A stretch of DNA of 64,000 nt. Source: Lineus longissimus (Eukaryota; Nemertea; Pilidiophora; Heteronemertea; Lineidae). The stretch is from the NCBI RefSeq assembly GCF_910592395.1, contig NC_088317.1, positions 10,728,001 to 10,792,000 on the forward strand, in the 5' to 3' direction. How positions within the stretch are numbered: position 1 is the stretch's first letter; every line of letters starts with the position of its first letter. The position numbers and the translations under genes are program-made. The notes below the pieces were generated by a model. The model saw only the letters and a list, made by a program, of their open reading frames with translations. It made no database searches and was not told the origin of the DNA. Shown piece after piece: positions 24,701 to 36,184 of this stretch.

Positions 24701-25941
24701 GGTAATGTTGTGGGCATTTTCTATTCTTGGCTCACATGGGTGAGCTAATATCCTTACGATTTCATCTTGTCCAGCATTGTTGGCTTTGACTTTGTCTGTC
24801 TTTAAGCACTTTTATCATATACCCTAAGTGCAGTGATCTGGCAGACGTATATGATAAATAGAAAACTGCACGAGTGTCTGATCCGAGTATCCAGATTGCA
24901 GTCGATGATTTTCTACGCAGGTCGAGAGCTTTTCAAGCCGTAGAAAATCATCTCGTGCAATCTGTATACTCGGATCAGACACTCGTGCGGTTTTCTTATT
25001 GTACATGTACATGTAAGAAGCACTATCAATGGAAACACGTACCACTTTTTTTCAGAAAAGAAAAGCCAGCAAGGGAAAAGCAAGCAAGGCGAAGGGTAAG
25101 AAATTTTTATTAGATTCAAGTTGCCGTGTTGGAAATAACAGTGGTCATAAGATATATAGAAAATGTAGCACTTGTCTTCATGGCATCATTGCATCACATC
25201 ATCAGGAGGATAGGATTTTTGATAAAAATTTGCAACCATAAGCTGATTTAGAAATTTGCAACCATAAGCTGATTTAGAAATTTAATTTGCGGAGCAAAAA
25301 CAAACAGTTATGTGATATTTCCATTGAAATAATGGACTCCTCGGAGTGCATGATGCAATGAGATTACAAAGAAACATTTAGCCAAAGGTTCAGTTGTTGA
25401 AAGGTTTAATGAGGAACTGACCCCTGTATCCTCATATCCAATCGGGGGGGGGGACAATTTGGTCGCATGGCCATCAGAATGAAATGTAATTGACTTATTT
25501 TGCAGGAGACTATTGCGCAGCTGAGAGAATAGACAACTACGACCCCAAAAACAACACGTATTACATAAAGTGGCAAGGATATGATGCGTCCCACAACTCA
25601 TGGGTAAAAGCGGAAGACGTAACTTCTCCTCTCATCTCTTCTTACAAAGAAAAATTAGGTAAATCATGATTGAAAGGATTATGGCTGTGTGCTCCATGCA
25701 GTTGATGTTGTAGTGGTTGTGAGTCAGGCTGATGCAGCAGTTTCTTAGAGGTAGTGCCCAATTCGAACAACTGTAGCTTATCACATAATTATCGTTTATC
25801 AGAATTGTGGAGTCAAAAGGAAGGATTGACAATCAATTTATTGAAATTCCTTCAGATGATACATTAAAAGATGTCATAAAACTCACCTGTCCATTCAAAA
25901 GGCTTTTGTATTGCAATTACAGAACGGTTTCTATTCAATAA
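21791..25941 (+). CDS. Small chromodomain protein gene, five exons predicted
   Basis: Predicted exons: 21791-21821 (ATG in context GACGAAATGG, donor GTAATA), 23317-23375, 25056-25095 (acceptor TTTTTTTCAG), 25506-25658 and 25856-25941 (stop TAA). Phases agree throughout and give about 122 aa. Order: short Ser/Asp/Asn N-terminus, Lys/Ala-rich basic linker (KRKASKGKASKAK), then a chromodomain of about 50 residues. Its Tyr (DYCAAERI), Trp and Tyr (IKWQGY) match the three aromatic cage residues of HP1-type domains; it ends SWVKAEDV and PLISSY. A role in binding methylated histone is inferred from the cage only. Exon 2 has two acceptors 10 nt apart (23306 and 23316); only the second keeps the frame. 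A possible poly(A) signal AATAAA overlaps the stop. Alternative last exon: 26179-26201. Intron 2 contains the Tc1-like element. Confidence 0.6.
22228..22346. mobile_element. Small hairpin MITE in intron 1 of the chromodomain gene
   Basis: The left arm (AGTGTGGGCTATTATAAATC to GTGAGATGCA) pairs imperfectly with the right arm (TGCATCTCACGG to AAGCCCACAGTGTG) around a core containing ATATCGCGATAT. No coding capacity. Confidence 0.55.
23495..24497 (-). mobile_element. Tc1-like DNA transposon, 3'-truncated
   Basis: A 201-codon minus-strand frame (24100-23495) starts MGKSKEYSQD and carries a paired helix-turn-helix region with a GRKRKLTAKDE hinge, then VLWSDETKSEVFG with a catalytic Asp, and GGGSIMLWGCF. 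Family proteins are about 340 aa, so roughly the last 140 residues, including the remaining catalytic acids, are missing. The 5' terminus is at 24497, next to TA (24498-24499). It has an outer repeat reading AAAGTTTACATAC and an inner copy at 24274-24300, as in IR/DR (Sleeping Beauty-type) elements. No right-hand inverted end is seen. It lies within intron 2 of the chromodomain gene in opposite orientation. Confidence 0.85.
24500..24860. other. Intronic spacer with a GCTCAC-type element end
   Basis: At about 24729-24745 the sequence TTGGCTCACATGGGTGAGCTAATA looks like the 5' hairpin end of yet another relative of the A/B/C elements; the body and 3' end were not recognised. Confidence 0.35.
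24861..24995. repeat. Long hairpin, ~55-bp arms
   Basis: The left arm starting GAAAACTGCACGAGTGTCTG pairs with the right arm ending CAGACACTCGTGCGGTTTTC, with only a few mismatches and a loop of about 20 bases. It is MITE-like and non-coding; frames on both strands are mirror images. Confidence 0.8.
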
Positions 25942-26618
25942 AAACACTTCGCTGGTGAGAAAATTGTTGGGAACACTTCAAAGCAGTGGAAGTCTTTGGT
26001 TCAAAGGCATCTCAAACCAGTATGAGGTTGCAGCATGAATGCAGTGTAATTGAGATTTGCTTGTTTTCTTCGCCTTAATTCCATATATTTTGGTAGTGTA
26101 CCCTTGAAGAAAATGATATGATGTCGTGTGATACTAATATCTGAATAATAGTGGTTCTTTTAATTTCCTCTATTTTAGGTTTCGGAACGCACAAGAAGTG
26201 ATGCACCTCATGTCTTTCGATTGTTGAAAAAATTGATGTGAATTTGTGCAAATCCTCCCGCCTGTGTTTTTTTGTTCAGTGGAATTCACGTATTTCGGTA
26301 TTCCTTCTTCACCTCCACGCATTATTCATTCTGACATAAACTCACATGATCACTTTTGATGAAAGATTACATAATGGATAATATTGAATTCGCACAAATA
26401 TAGTACAATGTAAACTTATCATATCTTTCAAAGGTCTCATTAAAAGTAAATGTAAGTTACATGTACATATACTGTGGAATTATTGTTTTTTCAGACAATC
26501 TGTGGCTGTTGTATACATGTATCATTCAATAAACGTGGCGTTTTTCATATTATTAGATACATATATAGTCTTGCCTTTATCTTTGCTACCTCCCAGCGAC
26601 TTGACTACATGTATTATA

Positions 26619-26756
26619 AGGGACCATCTCAAAAGTATTTTGAAGCCTAAAAGACTACGGGTAAGTCATTTAGTCTTTTTGAGTGTGGTCACACCCAAGA
26701 CCAAGTGACTTGAGTCATTTTTGCTTCAAAAAACATGTACCTGTGAGATGGTCCCT
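26619..26756. mobile_element. 138-bp MITE-like hairpin
   Basis: Terminal inverted repeat AGGGACCATCTCA (26619-26631) and TGAGATGGTCCCT (26744-26756), with further partial pairing inside (TTTTGAAGC against GCTTCAAAA). It lies downstream of the chromodomain gene. Confidence 0.6.
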
Positions 26757-26879
26757 GAATTCATACCTTGAGACAATATCCAGAACGGCACTTAATACTG
26801 AGTTTCTCTTGAATTGGCATCAATAGAGAAGTCTGGCTACATGTGCTAGGATTGCAAATTACAGCGTACTTTACATGTA

Positions 26880-27030
26880 CATTGGACTTGGAGCCTCCCT
26901 CGGTGGATACCTCTCTAATAAGGACACCGGTGCTGAATTGGTTTGGGTGGAATTCCACAACCAGGACGCCTTTCAATTGCAGACGATATTGGAGTGTCCT
27001 AACAGCAAGGTAACACTTTACTTAGACAAC
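26880..27030 (+). repeat. Dispersed repeat of the CCTC..GGACAC family
   Basis: Contains GGAGCCTCCCTCGGTGGATA and CTCTAATAAGGACACCGGTG. Related copies lie at about 49917-50040 and 50245-50390. The reading frame across it carries no known domain and is not taken as a gene. Confidence 0.6.
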
Positions 27031-27159
27031 GTCACGTCCAACAAGAATACACCTGCCACATACGGAAATACTGCCTTTGAAGACATCATTCAGAATGTTT
27101 GGGTTACTTAAGGATTTGTCACACCCACCCAGAATATACACAAGATGTCATTGAAAATG

Positions 27160-28290
27160 CTTAAAAAAATGTCACATCCCACCTGAATACGCCGAACGTA
27201 TGGAAATACCGTCTCTGAAGACATTATCCAGCATGGTCGGTTTACTTTATTCGACACAATGTCACATTCAACCTGAATACGCCTGATCGTATGGAAATAC
27301 CGTCTCTGAAGACATTATCCAGCATGGTCGGTTTACTTTCGACACAATGTCACATTCAACCTGAATACGCCTGATCGTATGGAAATACCGTCTCTGAAGA
27401 CATTATCCAGCATGGTCGGTTTACTTTCGACACAATATCACATCCCACCTGAATACGCCTGATCATATGGAAATACCGTCTCTGAAGACATTATCCAACA
27501 TGGTCGGTTTACTTTCGACACAATGTCACATTCAACCTGAATACGCCGGACCGTATGGAAATACCGTCTCTGAAGACGTCATCCAGAATGGTCGGTTTAC
27601 TTTCGACACAATGTCACATTCAACCTGAATACGCCGGACCGTATGGAAATACCGTCTCTGAAGACGTCATCCAGAATGGTCGGTTTACTTTCGACACAAT
27701 GTCTCATTCAACCTGAATACGCCTGATCGTATGGAAATACCGTCTCTGAAGACGTCATCCAGAATGGTCGGTTTACTTTCGACACAATGTCACATTCAAC
27801 CTGAATACGCCTGATCATATGGAAATACCGTCTCTGAAGACGTCATCCAGAATGGTCGGATTACTTTCGACACAATGTCACATCCAACCTGAATACGCCT
27901 GATCATATGGAAATACCGTCTCTGAAGACGTCATCCAGAATGGTCGGATTACTTTCGACACAATGTCACATCCAACCTGAATACGCCTGATCATATGGAA
28001 ATACCGTCTCTGAAGACGTCATCCAGAATGGTCGGTTTACTTTCGACACAATGTCTCATTCATCCTGAATACGCCTGATCATATGGAAATACCGTCTCTG
28101 AAGACGTCATCCAGAATGGTCGGTTTACTTTCGACACAATGTCTCATTCATCCTGAATACGCCTGATCGTATGGAAATACCGTCTCTGAAGACGTCATCC
28201 AGAATGGTCGGTTTACTTTCGACACAATGTCACATCCAACCTGAATACGCCTGGTCGTATGGAAATAATGACTCTGATAATATCATTCAG
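27160..28290. repeat. 88-bp minisatellite, about 13 units
   Basis: Units contain ATGGAAATACCGTCTCTGAA, at 27200, 27291, 27379, 27467, 27555 and every 88 bp to 28171, with a diverged last unit at 28259. Left-hand units read ACATTATCCAGCATGG, right-hand ones ACGTCATCCAGAATGG, so variants are clustered. Degenerate units flank it (from about 27040 and to about 28470). Since 88 is not divisible by three it is not a coding repeat. It lies between the chromodomain gene and the KDZ-like gene. Confidence 0.95.
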
Positions 28291-28469
28291 AAGAGTTGGG
28301 TTTACCTACATGTACGATATAATGTCACTTCTAACCAAAATACTGCAGCTGCATATGGTATGTAATTCAGAATGATGGTTTACTTGAGACAATGTCACAT
28401 CCAACCAGAATACACCTACCGCATACTGAAGTACGGTCTTTGAAGATGTCATTCAGAGTAGTTTGATTT

Positions 28470-29406
28470 TTCTCAGTAATCCAACAGCCCGCTACATGTA
28501 TATGTGTACATGCAGGACAATACAATGGTCAGTCACTTCAAAGCGTGGCCTTCAGGGGATGGCACAAGGACAAGGGCAACTTGAATACACAACCTTTCTC
28601 AGTCAAGATGAGGCAGATGCTACTTGACCATACACATCTTTGACACCTGTCTGCTCATTTCCGGCAAAAATTGATGGTTCTTTATACATGTAGGCAGCCT
28701 GATAGTATCAGCTGTGTTCACCCAAGGTGAGCAACAATGAAAACAAGTGCATGTATTTTGATGCAAGAATCATTTTATTGCTGCTGAAATTCACATTCAG
28801 CCAGTAATACAAATCTGCTTATACATAATTGGTGGATTCACAATATATCAGATTACACAAAAGGCATTTTCCAAGGTCCCCAGTGGTCCGGCAATAATTC
28901 TAAGTCGTTTTGGGACATCAGGACATCAGCCTAGCCCCCTGCGGTCAGATAAAAAAATTAACCAGCAGCAGGTACCCCCCTCATGATTAAGTTCGTCCCG
29001 AGGGCCGGAACATCGATGTATCGTCGAACAGTTGGCAGATTCCTGAGCGCCAGACGAGCAAAAAAAACTCTCACTGAACAGTTTTGCCTCAGTTGACACT
29101 TTTTGCCATACGACGTCATTTTAGGGTCGTCACAACACCTGATTTGTGGCGTAGTTTCCCAATAAACTGCATTGGAAGTTCGAACTTTCACTACAAAAAG
29201 TCACCTTATTCACAAACATGCTTCTTGAGAACCTTGGCAAGGGCCTTAAGAGATGCCACAGAGTTCCGAAAACGTTAGCATCTCGTGGCATACTTTGTTA
29301 GCTTCGAGTGACATTTGGGGACACTATACCCTTTTAGGCAAACTTAGACCAAATCAAGTCGAAAAAGATCGGGATTTCTGAAATAAATCCGGCTTCAAAG
29401 GGTTAA
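28470..29406 (-). other. Probable 3' flank of the minus-strand KDZ-like gene
   Basis: No coding exon recognised. If the gene at 29407-33645 ends where predicted, its 3' UTR and poly(A) site lie here. Several TACATGTA-type words occur. Confidence 0.3.
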
Positions 29407-32400
29407 TTAAACGTACTCAATGCCAATGTCATCACAATCCTCCTCCTCGGAGCTAGACGCATCCTCCTCCGAATTTGATTCTTCACCACCAGGTTGCACC
29501 TCCCCTTCCTCAAAATCCACCACGATCTCTATGTCAGTGTCTATACATTCAAATACATCTGTTGCTTCTAGGAGAAGGTCTGTGTAGAATTCCTTTGATT
29601 CCAGCAGCAACTTCACCAATCCATGGTTTTCTTAAATAGAAGGAGAGCTGGACATTAAAATTCTGAAGTCATCAACAAAGGTAATGCACATACATCTGCA
29701 AACCAATAGTTTATGTCTGTCCAGTTAGATTAATGAAAGGCATTCGGTTTGAATTAATTCAAAGCAGGGCGTAGTACATTTGTATTAGTAAACTGAACCT
29801 GAGCTGGGAAAGAACGAAGTTGCAATCAGATCCAGATCAGCATCCTCAGCCCAGGTTAATTCAGAGGTAGTGCCACAGCAAGACAAGTACATGTATGCAT
29901 CAACCTCCACAAATGTTGGGTAAAAATAATTGCATGGCCACTACCTTGGTTTTTGATGGCCTCATTGTTCACGGTGTTGATTCTGTCTTCCAAGGTGTTG
30001 ATTTTTTTCTTGAAGAAAAGAACAGTTGATACCATCTCTTGAATGAGCACAGGCAATTCCTCGATGTACCTGGTCATGTGTTCATGTATATCAACTATTT
30101 TCTTCTTCAAAGCAAATGTTTCTCCCTTGTTCCCTGAATTGAAGAAACAAATATTAGGACTACAGGCTGAAAGTTTCTTGCTCCATCCCTCCTACATGTA
30201 CATACGAAACGCTGGTAAAAATACATAGAAAAAAATACATAGTCAGAAATGTGACTATAAGATTGAGGCGCAACTTAACATTTTACTTGCAACCAATGCT
30301 ACATTGTAACCAAATTGTGTTAAATGTACAAGGTAGAATGTACTTTACATCACTTGAAGACCAATGTACCAGTAAGCCTGGAGCAAAATGCCGACCCAGG
30401 CTTTAAACCTCAAATTGCTTGATAAACAACCGCTGGATCAATTTCTCTGAACAATCGAAAATGACTGCAGGACATTACCACTTGGAGTTATTTGTGTCCT
30501 GGACTTTGTGTTACATGTACTAAGTGAAGTTTGTGGGTAAATGAATATGAAGTGAATGCCAACCTGCAGGATTATGCCAAGGCAACAAAGAGTCCTCTTG
30601 CGTGACTTCGTCCACAGAAACATGACAGTCTGCTTTTGAATTGTACAGTGTAACACAATGCTGAAGTTGCTTTCTCTCCTTTTCAAGACGCTTTCGTAGA
30701 GAAGCCCGACTCTTTGAAGCATCTGAAATGAAAATGATAAACTTTTAAACTGATCGATATAGCAGTGAACTCGACATGCATCGTAACTGCACAAACTGCT
30801 AATATGAAGAAAGCCCCTTTAATACTGTCGTGTTAATTGCTATCTTTCAAATCATGTCATGTTATTTAAACCAATGAACTTTATAAGAATCTGAAAAGAA
30901 TGAAAGTGTGTATATAATCAAATTGAAAAACTCCCGAAGATAGGGCAGAAGGCTGGAAAACCTGGTCAACAAACTGGGTTGACCATGGCACAAGGAAAAC
31001 CGTGGTGTTCTTGCAGCTTCTATCTTCAGCTCCAGACTTTGAATCACATTCTAGAGAACAAGTTGTGTTTTGATTAAAGAGCTGTGTTCCTTCAGTTATT
31101 TTTAGTGCCTGTTACATGTACACTTTGAAAAACAAATTTATCTCCTATAAATATATCATACCTGATAACAGCTGACGACGCACATGAGATACAAACTGCA
31201 CATGATGAACTATGTTTTCCCATTTTCCTAAGTATTGACCTCAATACTGGCTCCCGCACCTCCTCCCAACTTTCCTCTTGTCTTTGCTTCCGGTCAGCAT
31301 GCGCAACAAAATGCCTTTTCTTCCATTCAGATTCAGTGCCTGGCACTTCAGTACTATTGGAAGCCCGAATCCCATTCAGAAGCTCCATAAGTTCAGCTCT
31401 CACTGTAAATTAAAAGTGCATTGATAAATACTACCGGGAAAGAAAAAAAAAGTTCCTAAGTGTTGATTCGAAAATACCATTATTTGCCTTAATCAGCAGC
31501 CAGTGTTGCCCAATTAACCTTTAAAAAAGAATAAATCATTTGCAAACTATTACCCGACTTGTGATCAACACAAAATTCAAAATTTAGATGAATCAGTTAA
31601 CGTCGTAAAAAGTATGGTAGGTCAAATCGAAAACTTTCTCCTTATAAAATACACAACTTGATTTGTGTCTTGGAATAGAGCCAACTAGCTGATGAATAAA
31701 AAGACCTTAAAAGACAAATCACAAACCTTGCTGGAACACTTGAAAATCGAAAGGTGCATCGATTTCTACTTCATTATTACTTGGTAGCAATTCCTCAGGA
31801 AAGTCCTTTAGTTTCTCTGGAAAAACAAGCAATTTTGAAATTAAGGCCAAATGCAGATTACGCCAGAAAAGATGCAATTTCTTCCATGGAATTTCTTACA
31901 TAAAAAGGGTGGAAAAGACTAATTTTTCTGGTTTGATTTTAAAGATTGGTGAGAAATTTTAACGAGGTATAGCAGTGATAGGGTTGGATTTGTAGGCATA
32001 AACCATTTGTCCAGAACATGAAATTATCAGTTAATTGCACTAATGTAAGACTAGTCTAGCAGCAATATTTTTCCATGTATAAAGCCTAATTGAATATTGA
32101 TGGCTCAGACGAGGTGAAGGCATTTGTCAACCAAAAACAATCTACCTGTCGTTGAGGTTTTCTTCCCTTTTCTTTCTCTTCTGGGAACTGATGGACCATC
32201 TATAGCACCATTGATGTCCCTGGATGGAGCCTTCACATATGGTTTTAAGTTCTTTTTAGGATAGGTTTTCCTCTTTTCCCTGCGATAGCAGGCAGCCAAC
32301 TCTTTGATTCGTGCATAATGCCCTGCATTCTCACCAAAAGGATTGTCATCATTACCATTGGATGATGCTGAAAAACAAACACATAAAGTGACAAATACTA

Positions 32401-33645
32401 ATAGTCAAAACTATGACTTAGCCTAGACAAAATACAGCCTCCGTGCAGGCTACACTCGATTTATGATTTTAACAAACACGAAATACTTTTCTACTGAGTT
32501 TTGTAACACCATGATTCTATCCAAATGGGCCATTGTACGATAGAGTGACAGGCCTTTCAATTACGTGGAGACCTCTACACCCTGTATTTTTTTAGCCTAT
32601 TTTGGGGGACATGTTTTTTTGCTTTTTGGCTTAATTTGGGGACATTTCATCACGCCAATTTGCCTGAACAGCGATGTCATAAATCAAAGTTAGTGACTGA
32701 TATCACCACATACACCTGAAAAATCATAATTTTAGGGGAAAACTTTAAAATGAGGCCATTTGGATGAGATTTGGTTATGTTAGGGGTCAAAAAACGCTTC
32801 AGGGGGGTCATATTTTTAAAAAAAAAGAAAAAAAAGACCTAATTTGGGGACATCCTGTACGGTGTAGGAATCATGTAATTGAGAGGCCTGAGTGACCTTA
32901 TACAGTCCTTCGTAACTGGGCGTGCTGACCTGCCAGATTTTGGTCTCATGTTCACGGGCTTAGCGCCTTCGTTGCTCAAGAAATAGGCGAAGAACCCCCC
33001 CCCCCCCCCACTGCGATATCAGGCTACGCCCCTGAACGTTCACGTGATACATGTTCTATGTTATTTTCGAATTGGTCAATCACTGTGCATGAGGTGACTT
33101 GTGACAAGACATCACATGGAAATAATTAATGCGATGACAGGGTAATCGGCCTGGGAAATATTGAAACGCCACAATATTTGAGGCCACAATTCATGAATTA
33201 CCTCTTTTGGCAGAAGGGCAGGCACGCCGGTCTAGGTCAATGAATGTGAAATGTTGAATTTATGGTTAGGGCCAGGGGGGGGGCGGCCTGGCCTGCCCGC
33301 CCGGCAAGCGTGGCCACACAGGGTAGGCTAGGCCTAGGGGGTGGGCATGGTGGGGGGGGGGGGGGGCTAGGCCTACCATTACATCAATGTGTATGTCAAT
33401 GATGACAAATAATGATGAAGATGTCCACGCATCGAGCATTTACATACATTTACGGCAGCAGCATGGGGATGCATCTCATTTATCAATACAGGTGGTAGGC
33501 CTAGCCAGGCACGTGCCCTGCTGGGCCTGGGTCGGGGCTGGGCGACGGCCATGCATGCTTTTTTCTCATATCGATTTAGGACAATTAGGTGACAAAAAAA
33601 CAACACCTTGGCGACCATCTGGCTATACTTACCACCAAATTCCAT
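29407..33645 (-). CDS. Multi-exon gene with KDZ-associated cysteine cluster and helical tail
   Basis: Exons in coding order: 33645-33633 (start codon, donor GTAAGT), 32367-32146, 31816-31727, 31402-31162, 30722-30564, 30133-29945, 29630-29407 (stop). All but one intron is phase 1. The N-terminal part is lysine-rich (RREKRKTYPKKN). Exon 4 has EWKKRHF and CAVCISCASSAVIR, a CxxC cluster like those of KDZ (Kyakuja-Dileera-Zisupton) transposon genes. Exons 5-7 give RKRLEKERKQLQ, PWHNP, a coiled coil, and an acidic C-terminus (SNSEEDASSSEEEDCDD). The KDZ catalytic domain is absent. The step from exon 4 (phase 2) to exon 5 (needs phase 1) is unresolved. A candidate exon at about 31050 would continue the cluster with CDS, but only after a one-base shift. 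So this may be a co-opted fragment or a decaying gene. Function unknown. Confidence 0.6.
32541..32900. mobile_element. Degenerate inverted-repeat element in intron 1 of the KDZ-like gene
   Basis: GAGTGACAGGCCTTTCAATTAC on the left matches, in reverse complement, GTAATTGAGAGGCCTGAGTG on the right; pairing continues inward with gaps (GGGGGACAT against ATTTGGGGACATCC). No coding capacity. Confidence 0.45.
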
Positions 33646-34019
33646 GGTCAGGATATTTGATGCGGTCCTAACTGTGACATGGTCTACGTTTCACAGCCTA
33701 CCGGTACTTCAAACCGTAAATAGCAATGGAATTGAGCAAAACTGAAATACTACAACACCATGAACACCATCCGATAAATCGAATGTCGCACGTTCTGTAT
33801 CCCGCGAGATCTCGAAACTACTGCGCACAGGCGCGAGAAATTATATAATAGCTCAATTGCCCCCTACCCCTTCAATTCAGCTCAGGCCCCCTCGACTAAC
33901 TACCTCCATCCCCCCCCCCAAATGTAAAATGATATCGTTTTTAGATTTGCTGTCGGTGTAGTCGGGGTTTGTTTGTCAGTCAAGGGGGCAACCGAACGGG
34001 GGGGGGGGGGGGGGGGGGG
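33352..34019. repeat. Poly-G tracts flanking the 5' end of the KDZ-like gene
   Basis: A run of about 15 G (33352-33366) lies in intron 1 and a run of about 22 G (33998-34019) lies upstream of the start codon at 33645. Smaller C/G runs are at 32997, 33274 and 33909. They could form G-quadruplexes or be sequencing-sensitive. Confidence 0.85.
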
Positions 34020-34295
34020 TCTCTAAGTTTCACGTGCCTGTGCTGCTGTTTTAGTAGCGGCAGAGGCAGTGGCTAAAAAAGTAGCACGAGAAACGAGGAT
34101 GAGCTGATATAGTTCTCCAGTAAAATGGGTTGCCGCAAATATTGACAACTTTAAAACTGTCGAAAACTTGCGTGAAGATTAATCAGAATAATTGAAGAGT
34201 CATGAAACTATATGATTACTACAAACCTAATGCAAATCTAAAACATTCATACGGGCTGGTTTTGCGAATAGATGGATACCTTTGTTTACAAAATG

Positions 34296-36184
34296 ACGTC
34301 ACTCTGACGTCACGCATAACTTAAAAGATACTTCGTTGCTATAGTTCATCATCATTATCCCACTGTAGCGCAATGTCTGTTTAGTTCCACCCCTAGCTGA
34401 AAGGTGGGGCAGCCTGATTTGGATCGTGGGATATGTACGTTATAAGCCACTAATACCAATCGTAGATATACCACTATTGTTTGCGGAGAATGCACTGTGC
34501 ATTAACATGCTTTAGTTTTTCGCCAAGGGCAGGATCAGCACGTGTTAGTAGCGCATTGACCATGCATATTTTCGCGTTAGGATGCTTTTCATATGCTTTT
34601 ACCAAAAGGGTCTGAATATCTGCCCGACAACTATTCGAGTTTTGGAAATTTGTGGCATTTTTCGTGCAAAGAACAAATACAATAGCTTTATCAGCCACGA
34701 TGCACGAGTCTGACACAAAATCAGCAGCACCCTTGAATGACTTGTCCTTCAGCATATGTTTTTTGACACATACTTCGTCTTTCCCAAAGACGGCTCCAGT
34801 ATGGATGTTCCTAACGTGAGATGATCCGATGAGAAGAACATCACATTTTGATCTATGATCAGGTGGGAGACCGACTTCTATGTGAGATTCATCTGGCAGG
34901 GGGCTAAATCGATTGTGACAGGGCACTTCAGCGTTAGTTTTCTCCTCAGCCCAGGCAGCACGTCTCGCTGGATTGCTGGGTTTGGAGAAAGAGTCTGATA
35001 TATGTATCTCATTTTTGAAGTTAGTGTAGTCCTTTGACAGATCACCTAACTGCACTTGGATTGTCTTTATCGTTTCAAAAGCAGCGATGAACCTGTCATC
35101 TGCAGCCTTCACGTTGTTCCTTATGTCGGCAGTACTAGCAGCGAAACCAAGCAACCTTGAGTCGGTATTGTCGATACGAGTGCTCAGTGCATCAAGACGT
35201 TTTGTACTGGTGGAGTTATTGGATTCCACTGTCTTTCGCAGAGATGAAATGTCAGATGAAAGTTTCGATGATGACTTTTCAAATGACGCAAACTTCTTTT
35301 CGATAGCCGCAACGTCCATGGTAACAAAGGATGACTGGCCTTTCTAAATCCCACACACAATCTTCGAAAGCGATGTCAGATTGTTCTCAAGGGCTTGAAA
35401 ACCGGAGTGAAATCTATCCATGATACTATCACAGTTACATGAAGACTGAGACTTGGATGTAGGAGCTGGCAACTGAGGGGCGGGGGAAAGCGGCCCTGCG
35501 TCATTGTCACTATATAGGATGTGCAGCAACTATGTCACGAAGTAATTCCTCGGTATCAGAGTTATCAGAAAAAAGTTCTTGAGAGGCTGTGACTGCGTCT
35601 GTGAGAGGCTTGTCCTCGATAATCATGTCGTTCTCGCAAGGCGTTTCAGGTACAGAGTTTTTATCATCAGCAACTTGGTTCAGCAGGTTGGAGGGGAACG
35701 AGAGCCTCCTTGATGCGGGGAAAGTGCCGACTGCACCAATCCATGAACCCGCCACCTTGAATCATCACGAAAGAGTTCTTCTGATAAAAGTTCAGAATTG
35801 CATACAGTTTATTATCGACGTCATCATCAGCGTCCGACTGATTCACGAGAATGCGAATCGCAAACCCACCAGCAATTTTCGATTCCGTTACCTTCATTGT
35901 GTTCACTCCCTTTGAAGTACGCTAGTGTAGCATCCTTCCGCGAAATCAGGCGATCACTAAAAAATTTGGCATTGCATGGGAAATAAGCACCTCCTTCCAC
36001 TTCCTCTTTCGACTCGTTATTCTCATCATCATGCTCAGCACGTTGCCACGAATAATCATAAAACAAGTTCTCTGGATTCGCTTTTAACTGACCAGCATTA
36101 GTCTTTGTATTGGGTTTCGAACTATTCACACTGCGCATTCGTTCTTTCAGAAGCTTGAGATGATTTCGAAGTCGGCCATGTTTG
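34296..36184 (-). pseudogene. LINE ORF1-like segment flanked by 15-bp direct repeats
   Basis: Identical TTTGTTTACAAAATG lies at 34281-34295 and 36185-36199. Between them, on the minus strand, is a broken reading frame starting near 36180 and running through several frame changes (near 35890, 35740, 35520 and 35345) to 34474. The last, intact 281-codon part has a coiled coil (about residues 1-110) and an SGNH-like block I motif (DVLLIGSSHVRN), then ends before the catalytic Asp/His block. It resembles the N-terminal portion of CR1/L2-type ORF1 proteins, complementing the remnant at 20157-20905. No ORF2 and no poly(A) tail follow. It may be a retroposed or non-autonomous derivative. Confidence 0.6.

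Noticed and set aside
26875-27111. 78-aa frame before the minisatellite
   Set aside because: It spans a dispersed repeat and a degenerate minisatellite unit; the same DNA occurs non-coding elsewhere (49917, 50245).
27160-28290. CRISPR-like array
   Set aside because: The 88-bp units are contiguous with no unique spacers, the DNA is eukaryotic, and no cas genes exist here. It is a minisatellite.
28700-28740. 3' end of an A/B-type element (CCAAGGTGAGCAACAATG)
   Set aside because: It has GGTGAGC and CAATG but lacks the GGCC hairpin and any monomer body next to it, so the match may be chance.
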